This document shows, one piece after another, positions 36,188 to 44,163 of a stretch of DNA of 64,000 nt. Below the pieces are notes generated by a model. It worked only from the letters and a program-made list of their open reading frames with translations, was not told where the DNA came from and searched no databases. The stretch's first letter is position 1, and each line of letters starts with the position of its first letter. A program made the position numbers and the translations under genes. Source of the DNA: a bacterium (GTDB lineage: Bacteria > Armatimonadota > Zipacnadia > Zipacnadales > Zipacnadaceae). The DNA lies in contig JAUWYY010000007.1 of assembly GCA_030615605.1 (NCBI GenBank), forward strand, positions 62,001-126,000, written 5' to 3'.

Positions 36188-36712
36188 TCACTCCCCGGGT
36201 TCTCCACGGTCCGTCGCATCTCCCAGCCTAGCTGCGGTGGCCCTAGTATTATCCTCGATGTCTAGGTAAACCTGTATTCCCTCCACCAGCGCACGAAGCG
36301 AAAGGAAAATGAATGCAGCTACGATGGGAATAAGTAGCAATGCCAGGAGCACCATAAATCCGGATTGATCATTCTCATCGATTGTTGACACCACCGCAAT
36401 ACTCGCCACGACGAAGCATAGACATGCCCAGCCAAGCTGGAGCCAAGCGAAGACCATACATATGTACTGATACATACGCAACACTGGGTAACGAACAACA
36501 CCTCTAAGCGGCGGAACCCACAGCCATATGCGCCACTGTGCCGACTGTTGTGCAGACCTTGGTTGACCAGGCGGTGGCTGACCGGCAGTAGCCTCTCTTC
36601 TACGTGCCTCCACAGACACAGCCGCACCGCAATGAGGACAGTAATCAGCATCCGCAGAGACCTGCCGCCTGCACTGTGGACAGTATACTGGGTTCGTGAA
36701 GTCGCTCTCCAT
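36188..36712 (-). CDS. Zinc-ribbon membrane protein of unknown function
   Basis: A 174-residue protein with an N-terminal zinc ribbon (YCPQCRRQVSADADYCPHCG), a Pro/Gln-rich linker and two hydrophobic segments (FAWLQLGWACLCFVVASIAVV; LALLLIPIVAAFIFLSL) followed by an acidic tail. Such proteins are common and mostly uncharacterised. It ends 19 nt upstream of the dnaX start on the same strand, so it might share the transcript. Confidence 0.75.
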   Translation of the reverse strand: MESDFTNPVYCPQCRRQVSADADYCPHCGAAVSVEARRREATAGQPPPGQPRSAQQSAQWRIWLWVPPLRGVVRYPVLRMYQYICMVFAWLQLGWACLCFVVASIAVVSTIDENDQSGFMVLLALLLIPIVAAFIFLSLRALVEGIQVYLDIEDNTRATAARLGDATDRGEPGE

Positions 36713-36818
36713 ACTTGCCCCTCCTCAATTACTGTAAGGCCGTCTCCTCAATGGCACTTACTTAGGTAGTCTCCCTCCGCCAAAGCTATATGGCTTACGC
36801 CTGTGATACCACACTTGT

Positions 36819-37817
36819 TCAGACCTTAGGTTCCGCTCCTTCTGGCCAAACATAAACGAATGCCGCGCGGCCCGCGTCCTTGAGTTTGTCTTGCGCCTTC
36901 TTTACAAGGCCCCAGGCTGGGGAGTATACAAGCTTCTTGTCCTTGCATTCAAGTTTATCAAGTTCAGGAGGTACACGGATGTTGAGTACCGCGTTCCGAC
37001 AGAGCAAGTTCTTCAGTGGTTGGTTAATTGGATGGTTCCAGTCCTCATTGACCTTGACCTCGATGCCAATGGAACTCTGGTCTTTCTCACAGTCGTATAG
37101 AAGGTCAAGGTAGAACCCGCACCAGAAACCAATGCCCCATACCTGTGACCCTGCGAACCGATAACCATACTTGCAGAGCACAGGGGTTAGAATCTCCTCA
37201 ATTACAGGCTCAGTTGCCTTCGAGTCCCCTTCAGGACGTTGCTGGGTGTAAACAGGTATACAGCCATCGCGGAGGGCTCGCTCTAGTGGCTCTCGTAAGT
37301 CTGCTACGATATTCGCCAGCTGTGGAGACGGATCTCCGACACCCCAGTCTTCCTCGGGGCAGAACTCGTCAACTCTGCCATTTCGCACATCCACAAAGGC
37401 CACGTCATACACATGCCATAGCAGCCCCTGCCAGCGCTCCCGCAAGGACGGATAATTGTCGGGGTTCCACTTCTGCGTCGTCTTACTCGTCACATAGCCG
37501 AGTGCAAGACATGGAGCGTCGAGGCGCAGGCGCTGATACGCTGCTACATCAGGGAAGTTGTAAGCCACTGATTCCAGTACCCGCTTGACGATAGGGAATG
37601 GTTCATTGCACAGCGGACACCTCTCGATAAGCAGTTCGGCTGGCCCCTCGCCATCACCAAAACCGTCGGCAACCGTGCACCAATCTCTCTGTTCGAGATC
37701 GCCGATGCCTTCCTCCTGCAGTTTTTTGACAAACGCTCTGACGCCCTCCCGACACATCGCGTATACCTCCGTCCGCCTGCCGTCAAACAGCCGCACATCC
37801 TCTATTCGCGACACCAT
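36819..37817 (-). CDS. Uncharacterised protein with a PD-(D/E)XK-like motif
   Basis: A 332-residue soluble protein that I do not recognise. A CPLCNEPFP segment could be half of a metal site. Near residue 245 it reads FYLDLLYDCEK, then GIEVKVNEDW and QPLKNLLCRNAVLNIRV: Asp followed by Glu-x-Lys in consecutive strands, the spacing of restriction-type nuclease cores. This suggests a nuclease-fold protein, but the motif is short and could be coincidental. There is no recognisable partner; the next genes are a response regulator and the zinc-ribbon membrane protein. Lower-GC codons are frequent compared with dnaX. Confidence 0.6.
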   Translation of the reverse strand: MVSRIEDVRLFDGRRTEVYAMCREGVRAFVKKLQEEGIGDLEQRDWCTVADGFGDGEGPAELLIERCPLCNEPFPIVKRVLESVAYNFPDVAAYQRLRLDAPCLALGYVTSKTTQKWNPDNYPSLRERWQGLLWHVYDVAFVDVRNGRVDEFCPEEDWGVGDPSPQLANIVADLREPLERALRDGCIPVYTQQRPEGDSKATEPVIEEILTPVLCKYGYRFAGSQVWGIGFWCGFYLDLLYDCEKDQSSIGIEVKVNEDWNHPINQPLKNLLCRNAVLNIRVPPELDKLECKDKKLVYSPAWGLVKKAQDKLKDAGRAAFVYVWPEGAEPKV

Positions 37818-37887
37818 TCGACAATCTCAGGGCAGGTGAATGCCGCTCCTACGAAACCAATGGGCGTGGCTATGCCGCTCGGCTGCC

Positions 37888-38289
37888 TTAAGGAGCTGCG
37901 TTGCCAGCCACGGCTCGCCGTACCAGGTTGAGCAGCAGCGGCTGGTCAATGGGCTTGTCCACGAACCCGACCACCTGGGATTCCAGGTGCTGGCGGATGT
38001 TGTCAGGTATTTCGTAGGCAGTACAGAAGATTATCTGGGCATCCGGATCAATGCCGAGCATCGTCCGCACCCACTCGTTGCCGTCCAGCCCGGGCATTTT
38101 CCAATCCATGATAACCGCGCCGATTGTGTCGTGCTCAGCGCGGAATATCTCGGTGGCCTGGCCCCCTTCCCGACTGTCCAGCACACGATAGCCAGCCCCC
38201 TGTAGTATAGTGCGGAGCGCCTTGATCACCTCGTAGTCATCGTCAACTATCAGCACGGTTGCAGCTTCCTGCTTCTCCTGGTTGCACAC
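37888..38289 (-). CDS. Single-domain response regulator
   Basis: A 133-residue receiver domain with no output domain. Acidic pocket DDD in LIVDDDYEV, phospho-acceptor Asp in VIMDWKMPGLDG, Thr in FCTAYE and Lys in FVDKPID are all present, so it should be phosphorylatable. Such CheY-like proteins signal by protein contact. The start is GTG with AAGGGGGG upstream. No kinase gene is adjacent; the nearest is the kinase-like gene at 46641-47441. Confidence 0.9.
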   Translation of the reverse strand: MCNQEKQEAATVLIVDDDYEVIKALRTILQGAGYRVLDSREGGQATEIFRAEHDTIGAVIMDWKMPGLDGNEWVRTMLGIDPDAQIIFCTAYEIPDNIRQHLESQVVGFVDKPIDQPLLLNLVRRAVAGNAAP

Positions 38290-38400
38290 GGCGGTTCCCC
38301 CCTTGTAATCTGTTAGCTGCTCACCAACTCAATTGTTTTATCAATGAGTTCTTCCCCGGCCGGGTTCTCCTCCCCTCCAAGCCTCTCCCGCTGTCTGCCA

Positions 38401-38488
38401 TCGTCCTGCCGTTGCTCCTGCCGTTTTCCTGTCGTTATACCTGCCGTTGCGCCTGTCGTTACTCCTGTTGTTGCACCTGCCGTCAAAT
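38401..38488. repeat. 12-bp repeat array 8, behind the 3' end of the SRP RNA
   Basis: About seven units of the plus-strand form GTTRYNCCTGYC, for example GTTATACCTGCC and GTTGCACCTGCC. Seen on the SRP RNA strand, the RNA ends and continues through ATTTGACGGCAGG into the array. One unit is 11 bp. Confidence 0.85.
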
Positions 38489-38759
<271 letters not shown>

Positions 38760-38764
38760 ATTTG

Positions 38765-38850
38765 ACGACAGGTATAACGACAGGAAAACGACAGGTGTAA
38801 CAGCAGGTTCAACAACAGGAAAACCACAGGCTAAACAGCAGGTTGTGACT
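38765..38850. repeat. 12-bp repeat array 7, inverted, 5' of the SRP RNA
   Basis: About seven units in the opposite orientation to all other arrays, for example ACGACAGGTATA and ACGACAGGTGTA, with a few of 11 bp. With array 8 it makes a long inverted repeat around the SRP RNA gene. It fills the gap between the SRP RNA and the end of the four-helix-bundle gene. Confidence 0.85.
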
Positions 38851-38869
38851 GGGCGGCAACGACTCGGCA

Positions 38870-39232
38870 TCAACCCTCCTGGTCACCAACCGTGTCCTTG
38901 AACTTGTGCATCATTCGAACTAACCCCGCGGCTAAGACTTCCCCCCTTTGGAGCTGCTCCCCAGATAGATAGCCTATATCACGGCATAGTAGAAGAAGGC
39001 ATTGAACTTCTGCCAGAGAGCCTAGCCCTATACTAAGAAAACGAGCGAATTCAGCCGGTGTGGCACGAGCATGACCCTCCACAATATTAGCAGCTACCGA
39101 TACTGCCGCCCGCCTTAATTGAGAGACCAGTCCGTAGCGCTCTTCCTGGGGCAGGTGCTCGGTAAGCCCGTATATCTCGAGGGCCAACTTATGAGCCTTC
39201 TGCCATACGGCCAGAGATTCAAACGCTGGCAT
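38870..39232 (-). CDS. Four-helix-bundle protein of the 23S rRNA intervening-sequence (IVP/S23) family
   Basis: 120 residues from the ATG at 39232, preceded by GGGGAAGGA. The family signature is plain: FESLAVWQKAHKLALEIYGL, then YGLVSQLRRAAVSVAANIVEG, GHARATPAEFARFLSIGLGS and EVQCLLLLCRDIGYLS. Family members form pentameric barrels of four-helix bundles; they are encoded in 23S rRNA intervening sequences, and a relative (Avd) serves diversity-generating retroelements, where it binds RNA. Here it lies between tRNA-Ser(GGA) and the SRP RNA, with repeat arrays on both sides. No reverse transcriptase is present. Its function is unknown. Confidence 0.9.
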   Translation of the reverse strand: MPAFESLAVWQKAHKLALEIYGLTEHLPQEERYGLVSQLRRAAVSVAANIVEGHARATPAEFARFLSIGLGSLAEVQCLLLLCRDIGYLSGEQLQRGEVLAAGLVRMMHKFKDTVGDQEG

Positions 39233-39245
39233 TCCTTCCCCTTTT

Positions 39246-39334
39246 TCGTTCCGCCTGTCGTTAGTCCTGCCGTGCCCTGTTCGTTGCCTGCCGTTGTTCC
39301 TGTCGTTGTACCTGCCGTTATACCTGTCGTCCCC
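39246..39334. repeat. 12-bp repeat array 6, between tRNA-Ser(GGA) and the four-helix-bundle gene
   Basis: About seven units, ending at the CCA of the tRNA. On the RNA strand the tRNA is followed by GGGGACGACAGGTATAACGG. The array occupies nearly the whole 5' leader of the four-helix-bundle gene. Confidence 0.85.
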
Positions 39335-39425
<91 letters not shown>

Positions 39426-39442
39426 TGTTGCCCGGCCGCCAT

Positions 39443-39611
<169 letters not shown>

Positions 39612-39671
39612 GCACCCGTCGTTATCTGCCCCTACCTGCCGTTGTACCTGTTGTTCATCCTGCCGTCGAAC
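39612..39671. repeat. 12-bp repeat array 4, behind tRNA-Arg(CCU)
   Basis: About four units, the least regular array, including GTTGTACCTGTT and GTTCATCCTGCC. It fills the entire spacer between tRNA-Arg(CCU) and tRNA-Ser(CGA). Confidence 0.75.
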
Positions 39672-39749
39672 TGGCGCCCCCGGCCCGATTCGAACGGGCG
39701 ACCCGCAACTTAGGAGGTTGCTGCTCTATCCAAGCTGAGCTACGGGGGC
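39672..39749 (-). tRNA. tRNA-Arg (anticodon CCU)
   Basis: Acceptor GCCCCCG pairs with CGGGGGC, discriminator G, encoded CCA. The anticodon loop CTCCTAA gives CCU, reading AGG. D arm and T arm (GTTCGAATC) are regular. Confidence 0.95.
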
Positions 39750-39760
39750 ACCGGTAGGTA

Positions 39761-39796
39761 CTACAGTGGACAGTGGTTAGTAAACAGTGGCCAGTA
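39761..39796. repeat. Low-complexity AGTGG-type repeat
   Basis: Contains ACAGTGGACAGTGGTTAG and AAACAGTGGCCAGTA. Related stretches occur at 39986-40012 and, 20 kb away, at 60124-60166 behind hslU. Confidence 0.6.
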
Positions 39797-39901
39797 CCAC
39801 CACCCGCCAGCCCCGCGTCAACAGGGCCCTTTGTCGTCGTCCCTGCCGTTACACCTGCCGTTATGCCTGTCGTTGTACCTGCCGTTGTACCTGTCGTATC
39901 C
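39797..39901. repeat. 54-bp direct repeat (39797-39850) running into 12-bp array 3, behind tRNA-Arg(GCG)
   Basis: Bases 39797-39850 recur without change at 40018-40071. The following array of about six units includes GTTACACCTGCC and GTTGTACCTGTC and ends at the CCA of tRNA-Arg(GCG). Confidence 0.85.
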
Positions 39902-39977
39902 TGGCGCGCTCGGCGCGATTTGAACGCGCGACCCCTGGCTCCGCAGGCCAGTGCTCTATCCCCTGAGCTACGAGCGC
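39902..39977 (-). tRNA. tRNA-Arg (anticodon GCG)
   Basis: Acceptor GCGCTCG pairs with CGAGCGC, discriminator G, encoded CCA. Anticodon stem CTGGC/GCCAG encloses the loop CTGCGGA, so the anticodon is GCG. Most bacteria read CGU/CGC with an ACG anticodon edited to ICG, so a G34 version is uncommon. Apart from paired changes in the stems it closely matches tRNA-Arg(CCG), 158 bp away, with which it shares a 54-bp flank. Confidence 0.92.
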
Positions 39978-40017
39978 GCTTGATACTACTATAGTGGCAA
40001 GTGGTTAGTGGCTATTG

Positions 40018-40134
40018 CCACCACCCGCCAGCCCCGCGTCAACAGGGCCCTTTGTCGTCGTCCCTGCCGTTCCTCCTGCCGTTGTACCTGTCGTTATGCC
40101 TGCCGTTGTACCTGTTGCTCATCCTGCCGTAACC
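40018..40134. repeat. 54-bp direct repeat (40018-40071) running into 12-bp array 2, behind tRNA-Arg(CCG)
   Basis: The first 54 bases are identical to 39797-39850. About seven repeat units follow, including GTTCCTCCTGCC, GTTGTACCTGTC and GTTATGCCTGCC, up to the CCA of the tRNA. The stretch before it (39986-40012) is an AGTGG-type repeat. Confidence 0.85.
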
Positions 40135-40210
40135 TGGCGCGCCCGGAGCGATTCGAACGCTCGACCCCTGGCTCCGGAGGCCAGTGCTCTATCCACTGAG
40201 CTACGGGCGC
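40135..40210 (-). tRNA. tRNA-Arg (anticodon CCG)
   Basis: Acceptor GCGCCCG pairs with CGGGCGC, discriminator G, encoded CCA. The loop CTCCGGA gives anticodon CCG, reading CGG. T arm GTTCGAATC. Confidence 0.95.
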
Positions 40211-40382
<172 letters not shown>

Positions 40383-40492
40383 ACACAGACTACTATTTTA
40401 GCACATTTGGGGCAGGTAGGCAAGCGACAACTAACGCGTTCTCATCGTCTAGTGTACACCAGTCCACCGGTTTGTTGATACTACACTCAAGT

Positions 40493-41839
40493 CTACGGAA
40501 CTGCTCGGCCCACGGCGTATACCCGGTCGGAGTAGAAGTAGATGGTGCCGCCTTTTCCGAGCACGGGGGAACTGGGCGAACAAGGGCTTGATGGCACGCG
40601 CACATGCCAAGCCACTTGCCCGTCGGGAAGAACACAATACACATGCGACGACCACTTGCTCCCTGGAGTGTCTGCAGTGAATCCGGTCACATATACACGC
40701 CCCCCCCTGTCAACGGCTGGGGCAGTCGGGACCTCGCAAGGTATGGAGACGGACCACACCACCTCACCGGTATGGGTCACGCGGTGCAGGATATGGGGCG
40801 TATGTTCCCAGAAGCCGCTGGCACCGGCGGATGCCCCATTCACCTGAGGCTTTGTGATAACGTAGAGTGCATCCCCCGTCAGAGCAGGGTTAGCTCTGGC
40901 ATTGCCATCCAATTGTCGGCGCCAGTTGACTGCCAGGCTGTCTGCATCAAGCTGGTAGAGCGTTCCATCGTTCATTAGCACGTAAACGACGTCGGGCTCA
41001 ACACCTATCGCTACTCCTGGTACCCAACTATGCGTGCCCAGCGCCTGGCTCAGCACAGTCGCCTCTTCACCTGAATGGGGGAACTCCAGCATATGGACCG
41101 CACGGTCCGACGCGCAGTACACTCGTGTGTTGTCAGCATGCTGCTTCAAGGCGATTGCCGACAGTCCCCAACTCTCCGTTTCCGGCATAGCTAATTTCCT
41201 GACTAGCCGACCACTCGGACTCAGAACAGTCAAGTCAGTAACCCCATAACTACCGCCCGACGTCAACAGGCATATGCGCCCCTCTTGGTCTATCAGTGGG
41301 GAAGTTAGGGGCGCACCCTTCCTATATGTCCAGAGTCGTCTTCCCTGCGGACTGAAGGCATAGAGACGTCCCCCGCAGCGTTGGGGCCAAGGGAAATCAC
41401 TGACGAACGTTCTGGTAGCTACCAAGACGGTACCGTCAGAACCGATAGCAGGCGAGTACACCCCCCCTCGGTCATGGCCTTGTAACAACTTTCCGGGGAA
41501 CTTGAACTGCCATGCTATACTGCCGTCCGGGCGAATGGCATACAGGCCCTCGGTGCATGAGCAGTACAACGTGCCATCTGAATCAATAACGGGAGACACA
41601 TCACCACTGGCCGGATAGTTGCTCAACTCATCCGACCTCCATAGCAGCACGGCAGAATCAGGACCTCGCACAGCTGCAAATCCTGTGTTGCCACAATCAG
41701 CTCGGAACATCGGCCACGCTGCAGAGCCAGCAAGCGCGACCGTTTGCGAATGTCCCCGCGTCCGATTCCAAAACAGGCAAACTGCCCAGACAGCAACCAA
41801 CACCAGAATCAGAGCCGCCAGTATCTTCCAGTAGTTCAT
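40493..41839 (-). CDS. Exported PQQ-like beta-propeller repeat protein
   Basis: About 448 residues from the ATG at 41839, with GAGGAGGG upstream. An N-terminal membrane anchor (ILAALILVLVAVWAVCLFW) leads into a propeller of seven or more blades. Repeating strands read VDSDGTLYC, IGSDGTVLVAT, VDRGGRVYVTG and LGKGGTIYFYSD, each followed by a Tyr-Ala/Trp pattern. BamB-like and quinoprotein-like proteins share this fold. The first blade (WPMFRADCGNTGF) is typical of stand-alone repeat proteins in the periplasm. No cofactor or catalytic motif is evident. Confidence 0.82.
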   Translation of the reverse strand: MNYWKILAALILVLVAVWAVCLFWNRTRGHSQTVALAGSAAWPMFRADCGNTGFAAVRGPDSAVLLWRSDELSNYPASGDVSPVIDSDGTLYCSCTEGLYAIRPDGSIAWQFKFPGKLLQGHDRGGVYSPAIGSDGTVLVATRTFVSDFPWPQRCGGRLYAFSPQGRRLWTYRKGAPLTSPLIDQEGRICLLTSGGSYGVTDLTVLSPSGRLVRKLAMPETESWGLSAIALKQHADNTRVYCASDRAVHMLEFPHSGEEATVLSQALGTHSWVPGVAIGVEPDVVYVLMNDGTLYQLDADSLAVNWRRQLDGNARANPALTGDALYVITKPQVNGASAGASGFWEHTPHILHRVTHTGEVVWSVSIPCEVPTAPAVDRGGRVYVTGFTADTPGSKWSSHVYCVLPDGQVAWHVRVPSSPCSPSSPVLGKGGTIYFYSDRVYAVGRAVP

Positions 41840-41882
41840 CGTACGCCCTCCTCGCATCATCAGCGTAGCTACACGGCATCCG

Positions 41883-42605
41883 TTATTGTGGTGTGCGCCG
41901 CCGTTGCCGCCACCAGCGCACCAGCCAACTACCTTCGGTCTCGCGGATTTCCTGCTGTAGTTCCTGGTGGGTCATCGCCGCGCCACGCCAGAAACTTGCG
42001 CGCTGGTACAGATAGTCACACAGCCCCAGGCCCACCATCAGCAGCCCAAACCGCCAGGCAAAGGCCCATACTATCTGCTGCAAGTGATGAGCTAGGAGTT
42101 GAGGCTGGTGGGTGGGGATATCCAGCAATTGTGGCAGCAATCCATAGATTATCAGCCCGCCTCCCGCCAGAATGACCGCCGAAACCATTAGCTCCCAGGC
42201 CAAATCAGCAGCCGGCGCGCGGGCGTAGCTCACTTTAGAGCCCTCGGAGAATACCCCGGCAGAGCCGTCGCCACCCGGCGCAGCCCACCGCTGCAGCGTC
42301 CCGATGCCCAGAGCCACCAGCCAGATTGCCACCAGTGCCGCGACCAGCACCAATCCGGCTGCAATGAGCGGCGGTGCCTTCAGCGCTGCAACTGGATCTT
42401 CAAAGCTGCTCTTTAGCAGCCCGGCCAGCAGCCGACTCAGCACCCCTATTATCAGGCCCGAGAAACCAGCAGCTATTAGCAACACAGCCGCCAGCACTCC
42501 GGCGGCAGTCAACACCTGGCTGCGGGGGAGGATACCGGCCTGGCGCAACCGAGCCAGGCGGCGGGCGGTGGGCGCATATTCTCGCAAATCGCCGTCGGCG
42601 GACAT
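41883..42605 (-). CDS. flhB: FlhB-like flagellar export protein lacking the cytoplasmic C-terminal domain
   Basis: A 240-residue membrane protein. It opens with ARRLARLRQAGILPRSQVL, the conserved cytoplasmic start of FlhB, has four hydrophobic segments, and continues through DYLYQRASFWRGAAMTHQE and LQQEIRETEGSW, the helix that follows TM4. It then stops. Ordinary FlhB proteins continue for about 120 residues with the NPTH autocleavage motif that switches export specificity; no such sequence follows in any frame. Its place after fliR fits flhB. Either the protein works without the switch, or a separate C-terminal protein is encoded elsewhere. Confidence 0.82.
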   Translation of the reverse strand: MSADGDLREYAPTARRLARLRQAGILPRSQVLTAAGVLAAVLLIAAGFSGLIIGVLSRLLAGLLKSSFEDPVAALKAPPLIAAGLVLVAALVAIWLVALGIGTLQRWAAPGGDGSAGVFSEGSKVSYARAPAADLAWELMVSAVILAGGGLIIYGLLPQLLDIPTHQPQLLAHHLQQIVWAFAWRFGLLMVGLGLCDYLYQRASFWRGAAMTHQELQQEIRETEGSWLVRWWRQRRRTPQ

Positions 42606-42622
42606 CGGCTCCCACTGAGGTG

Positions 42623-43369
42623 CTACAGGCTATTTACAAATGCAGCCAGATTCGTTTGCATAACGGAGAACTGCCAGGTCACAAACTGGCCCAGCAGGGG
42701 CAGGGTGATTACCAGGGCCAGCAGGGCCACCGGCCAGCGCACCGCCGGTAGGACCGGCGCCCAGGCCACGTTGGGCAGCGCCCGGGCGGTCATCGCCAGC
42801 ACAACATCAGCCAGGAATAGCGCTGTTATGACCGGCGCGGCCATCACCAGGCCAATCAGGAACATCTGAGCGGCCACACTGGTGACGGCGGTGACAATCG
42901 GCTCAGCGGAGATGCTACCGGCCACCGGCACAACGGTGAAGCTGTGATAGAGCTGCTGGACTAACCAGTGGTGACCGCCAATGATAATGAACAGCACCAG
43001 GGCCAGCAGGTAGTAGAGTCGCGCAATCGGCCCAAGCTCCCCTTCGCTGAAGCCGCTGGCCGCGCCGCTCCCGACGTAATGTTCAATCATCTGGCCGGCC
43101 AGCAGCGCTCCCCAGAAGACCAAGGCTCCCGTAAATCCAAAGGTCAAACCCACCATCAACTCTCGAAGGGCTGCCGCTATCAGCAAACCGGAAGAGTCCA
43201 TTACCACCGAGGGTTCTATCAACGGCGTAATGGCAATGGCAACCACACCGGCCAGGCCCAGGCGCACCACCAGCGGCACATCGCGCCAGTTCCACGGGGG
43301 CAGCAGCAGTAGCGCCCCGGCGCAGCGGGCGAAAACCAACAGAAAGATGGCTATTGAGGGAAACTGCAT
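42623..43369 (-). CDS. fliR: Flagellar export protein FliR
   Basis: A 248-residue protein with six or more membrane helices. PSIAIFLLVFARCAGALLLLP at the start and the GLAGVVAIAITPLI and ELMVGLTFGFTGALVFWGALLAG segments match FliR. With FliP and FliQ it forms the export gate through which flagellar subunits pass. It starts 18 nt after fliQ and precedes the flhB-like gene by 17 nt. Confidence 0.93.
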   Translation of the reverse strand: MQFPSIAIFLLVFARCAGALLLLPPWNWRDVPLVVRLGLAGVVAIAITPLIEPSVVMDSSGLLIAAALRELMVGLTFGFTGALVFWGALLAGQMIEHYVGSGAASGFSEGELGPIARLYYLLALVLFIIIGGHHWLVQQLYHSFTVVPVAGSISAEPIVTAVTSVAAQMFLIGLVMAAPVITALFLADVVLAMTARALPNVAWAPVLPAVRWPVALLALVITLPLLGQFVTWQFSVMQTNLAAFVNSL

Positions 43370-43387
43370 TGATCGCTCAGCCTATGC

Positions 43388-43654
43388 TTACTTGATAATC
43401 TCCGGCAGGCTCTGCCACAGGTCCAGCCAGAAGTCGCTCATCACCGCGACCATCCAGCCGCCAAAGATGAGCAGAGCCGCGCCAGCCGCCAGGATCTTGG
43501 GGACCGTCGAGGTGGTAGGATCCGAACCAGTTCGCGCCTGGATGAAACTGACAGCCAGGCCCACAACAAAGGCGGCACCCAGCGGCGGCAATGCCGTGTA
43601 GAAGGTCAGCAATAGTACCCGTTGAGCCAGTTCCAGAGCTTCCGATCCGGTCAT
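43388..43654 (-). CDS. fliQ: Flagellar export protein FliQ
   Basis: An 88-residue protein with two membrane helices and the family phrase LPPLGAAFVVGLAVSFIQA, followed by ILAAGAALLIFGGWMV. FliQ subunits wrap the FliP-FliR core of the export gate. The size is normal. The start is an ATG with modest ribosome-site similarity. Confidence 0.93.
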   Translation of the reverse strand: MTGSEALELAQRVLLLTFYTALPPLGAAFVVGLAVSFIQARTGSDPTTSTVPKILAAGAALLIFGGWMVAVMSDFWLDLWQSLPEIIK

Positions 43655-43696
43655 AGTCGCCTCAACCTATGCTCACACTAGCGCGAATTCCCGATA

Positions 43697-44125
43697 TCAA
43701 TGGGCAGGAGTAAGCTCCACCAGCAGCATGATGGCCGTCCCCAGTGTCACAACCGTACCCAGCACTATGCCCGGAACAGCCATCCACTTGCTACCTCCCA
43801 TGCGATATGCCTTGATACCAGTCCATATCGCAAACGGACCGGTCAGGCCAACCATAAGGGAGAGTAGTCCCAGTATTAGCGACCATGCCGCCCAACTGTT
43901 TTCCCGTGGTCGGCTGGACCGCAAGGCAGCGCGCAGGACCAGCCACCCCACCACCCCGATCACGACCACTCCTGCGGCGTATACCAAGATGAACCCCACC
44001 ACAAACGGATCTAAGGGAGGCAGGCCGCTGGCGTGTGCTGCCGAGGCTGCCGCAAGCGCCAGGCCGACCACGGCCATTACGCTCGCGGCGTGTAGAGCTC
44101 TTGGGCGGCCGCAATTGCTGTTCAT
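43697..44125 (-). CDS. DUF4190-like membrane protein within the flagellar cluster
   Basis: A 142-residue protein with an N-terminal signal-like helix (VMAVVGLALAAASAAHA), a helix (FVVGFILVYAAGVVVIGVVGW) and two further helices carrying WSLILGLLSLMVGLTGPFAI and the Gly-rich MAVPGIVLGTVVTLGTAI. The last part has the SLILG...IxLG pattern of DUF4190. Its function is unknown. It separates fliP from fliQ, which are adjacent in most genomes. Confidence 0.7.
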   Translation of the reverse strand: MNSNCGRPRALHAASVMAVVGLALAAASAAHASGLPPLDPFVVGFILVYAAGVVVIGVVGWLVLRAALRSSRPRENSWAAWSLILGLLSLMVGLTGPFAIWTGIKAYRMGGSKWMAVPGIVLGTVVTLGTAIMLLVELTPAH

Positions 44126-44163
44126 CTTTGACCTTCTTCCTCGTTAATATGAGGAATCCGGGA

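Noticed and set aside
38870-39232. A diversity-generating retroelement, with the four-helix protein as Avd
   Set aside because: No reverse transcriptase, template repeat or variable repeat is visible; the protein matches the IVP/S23 branch better.
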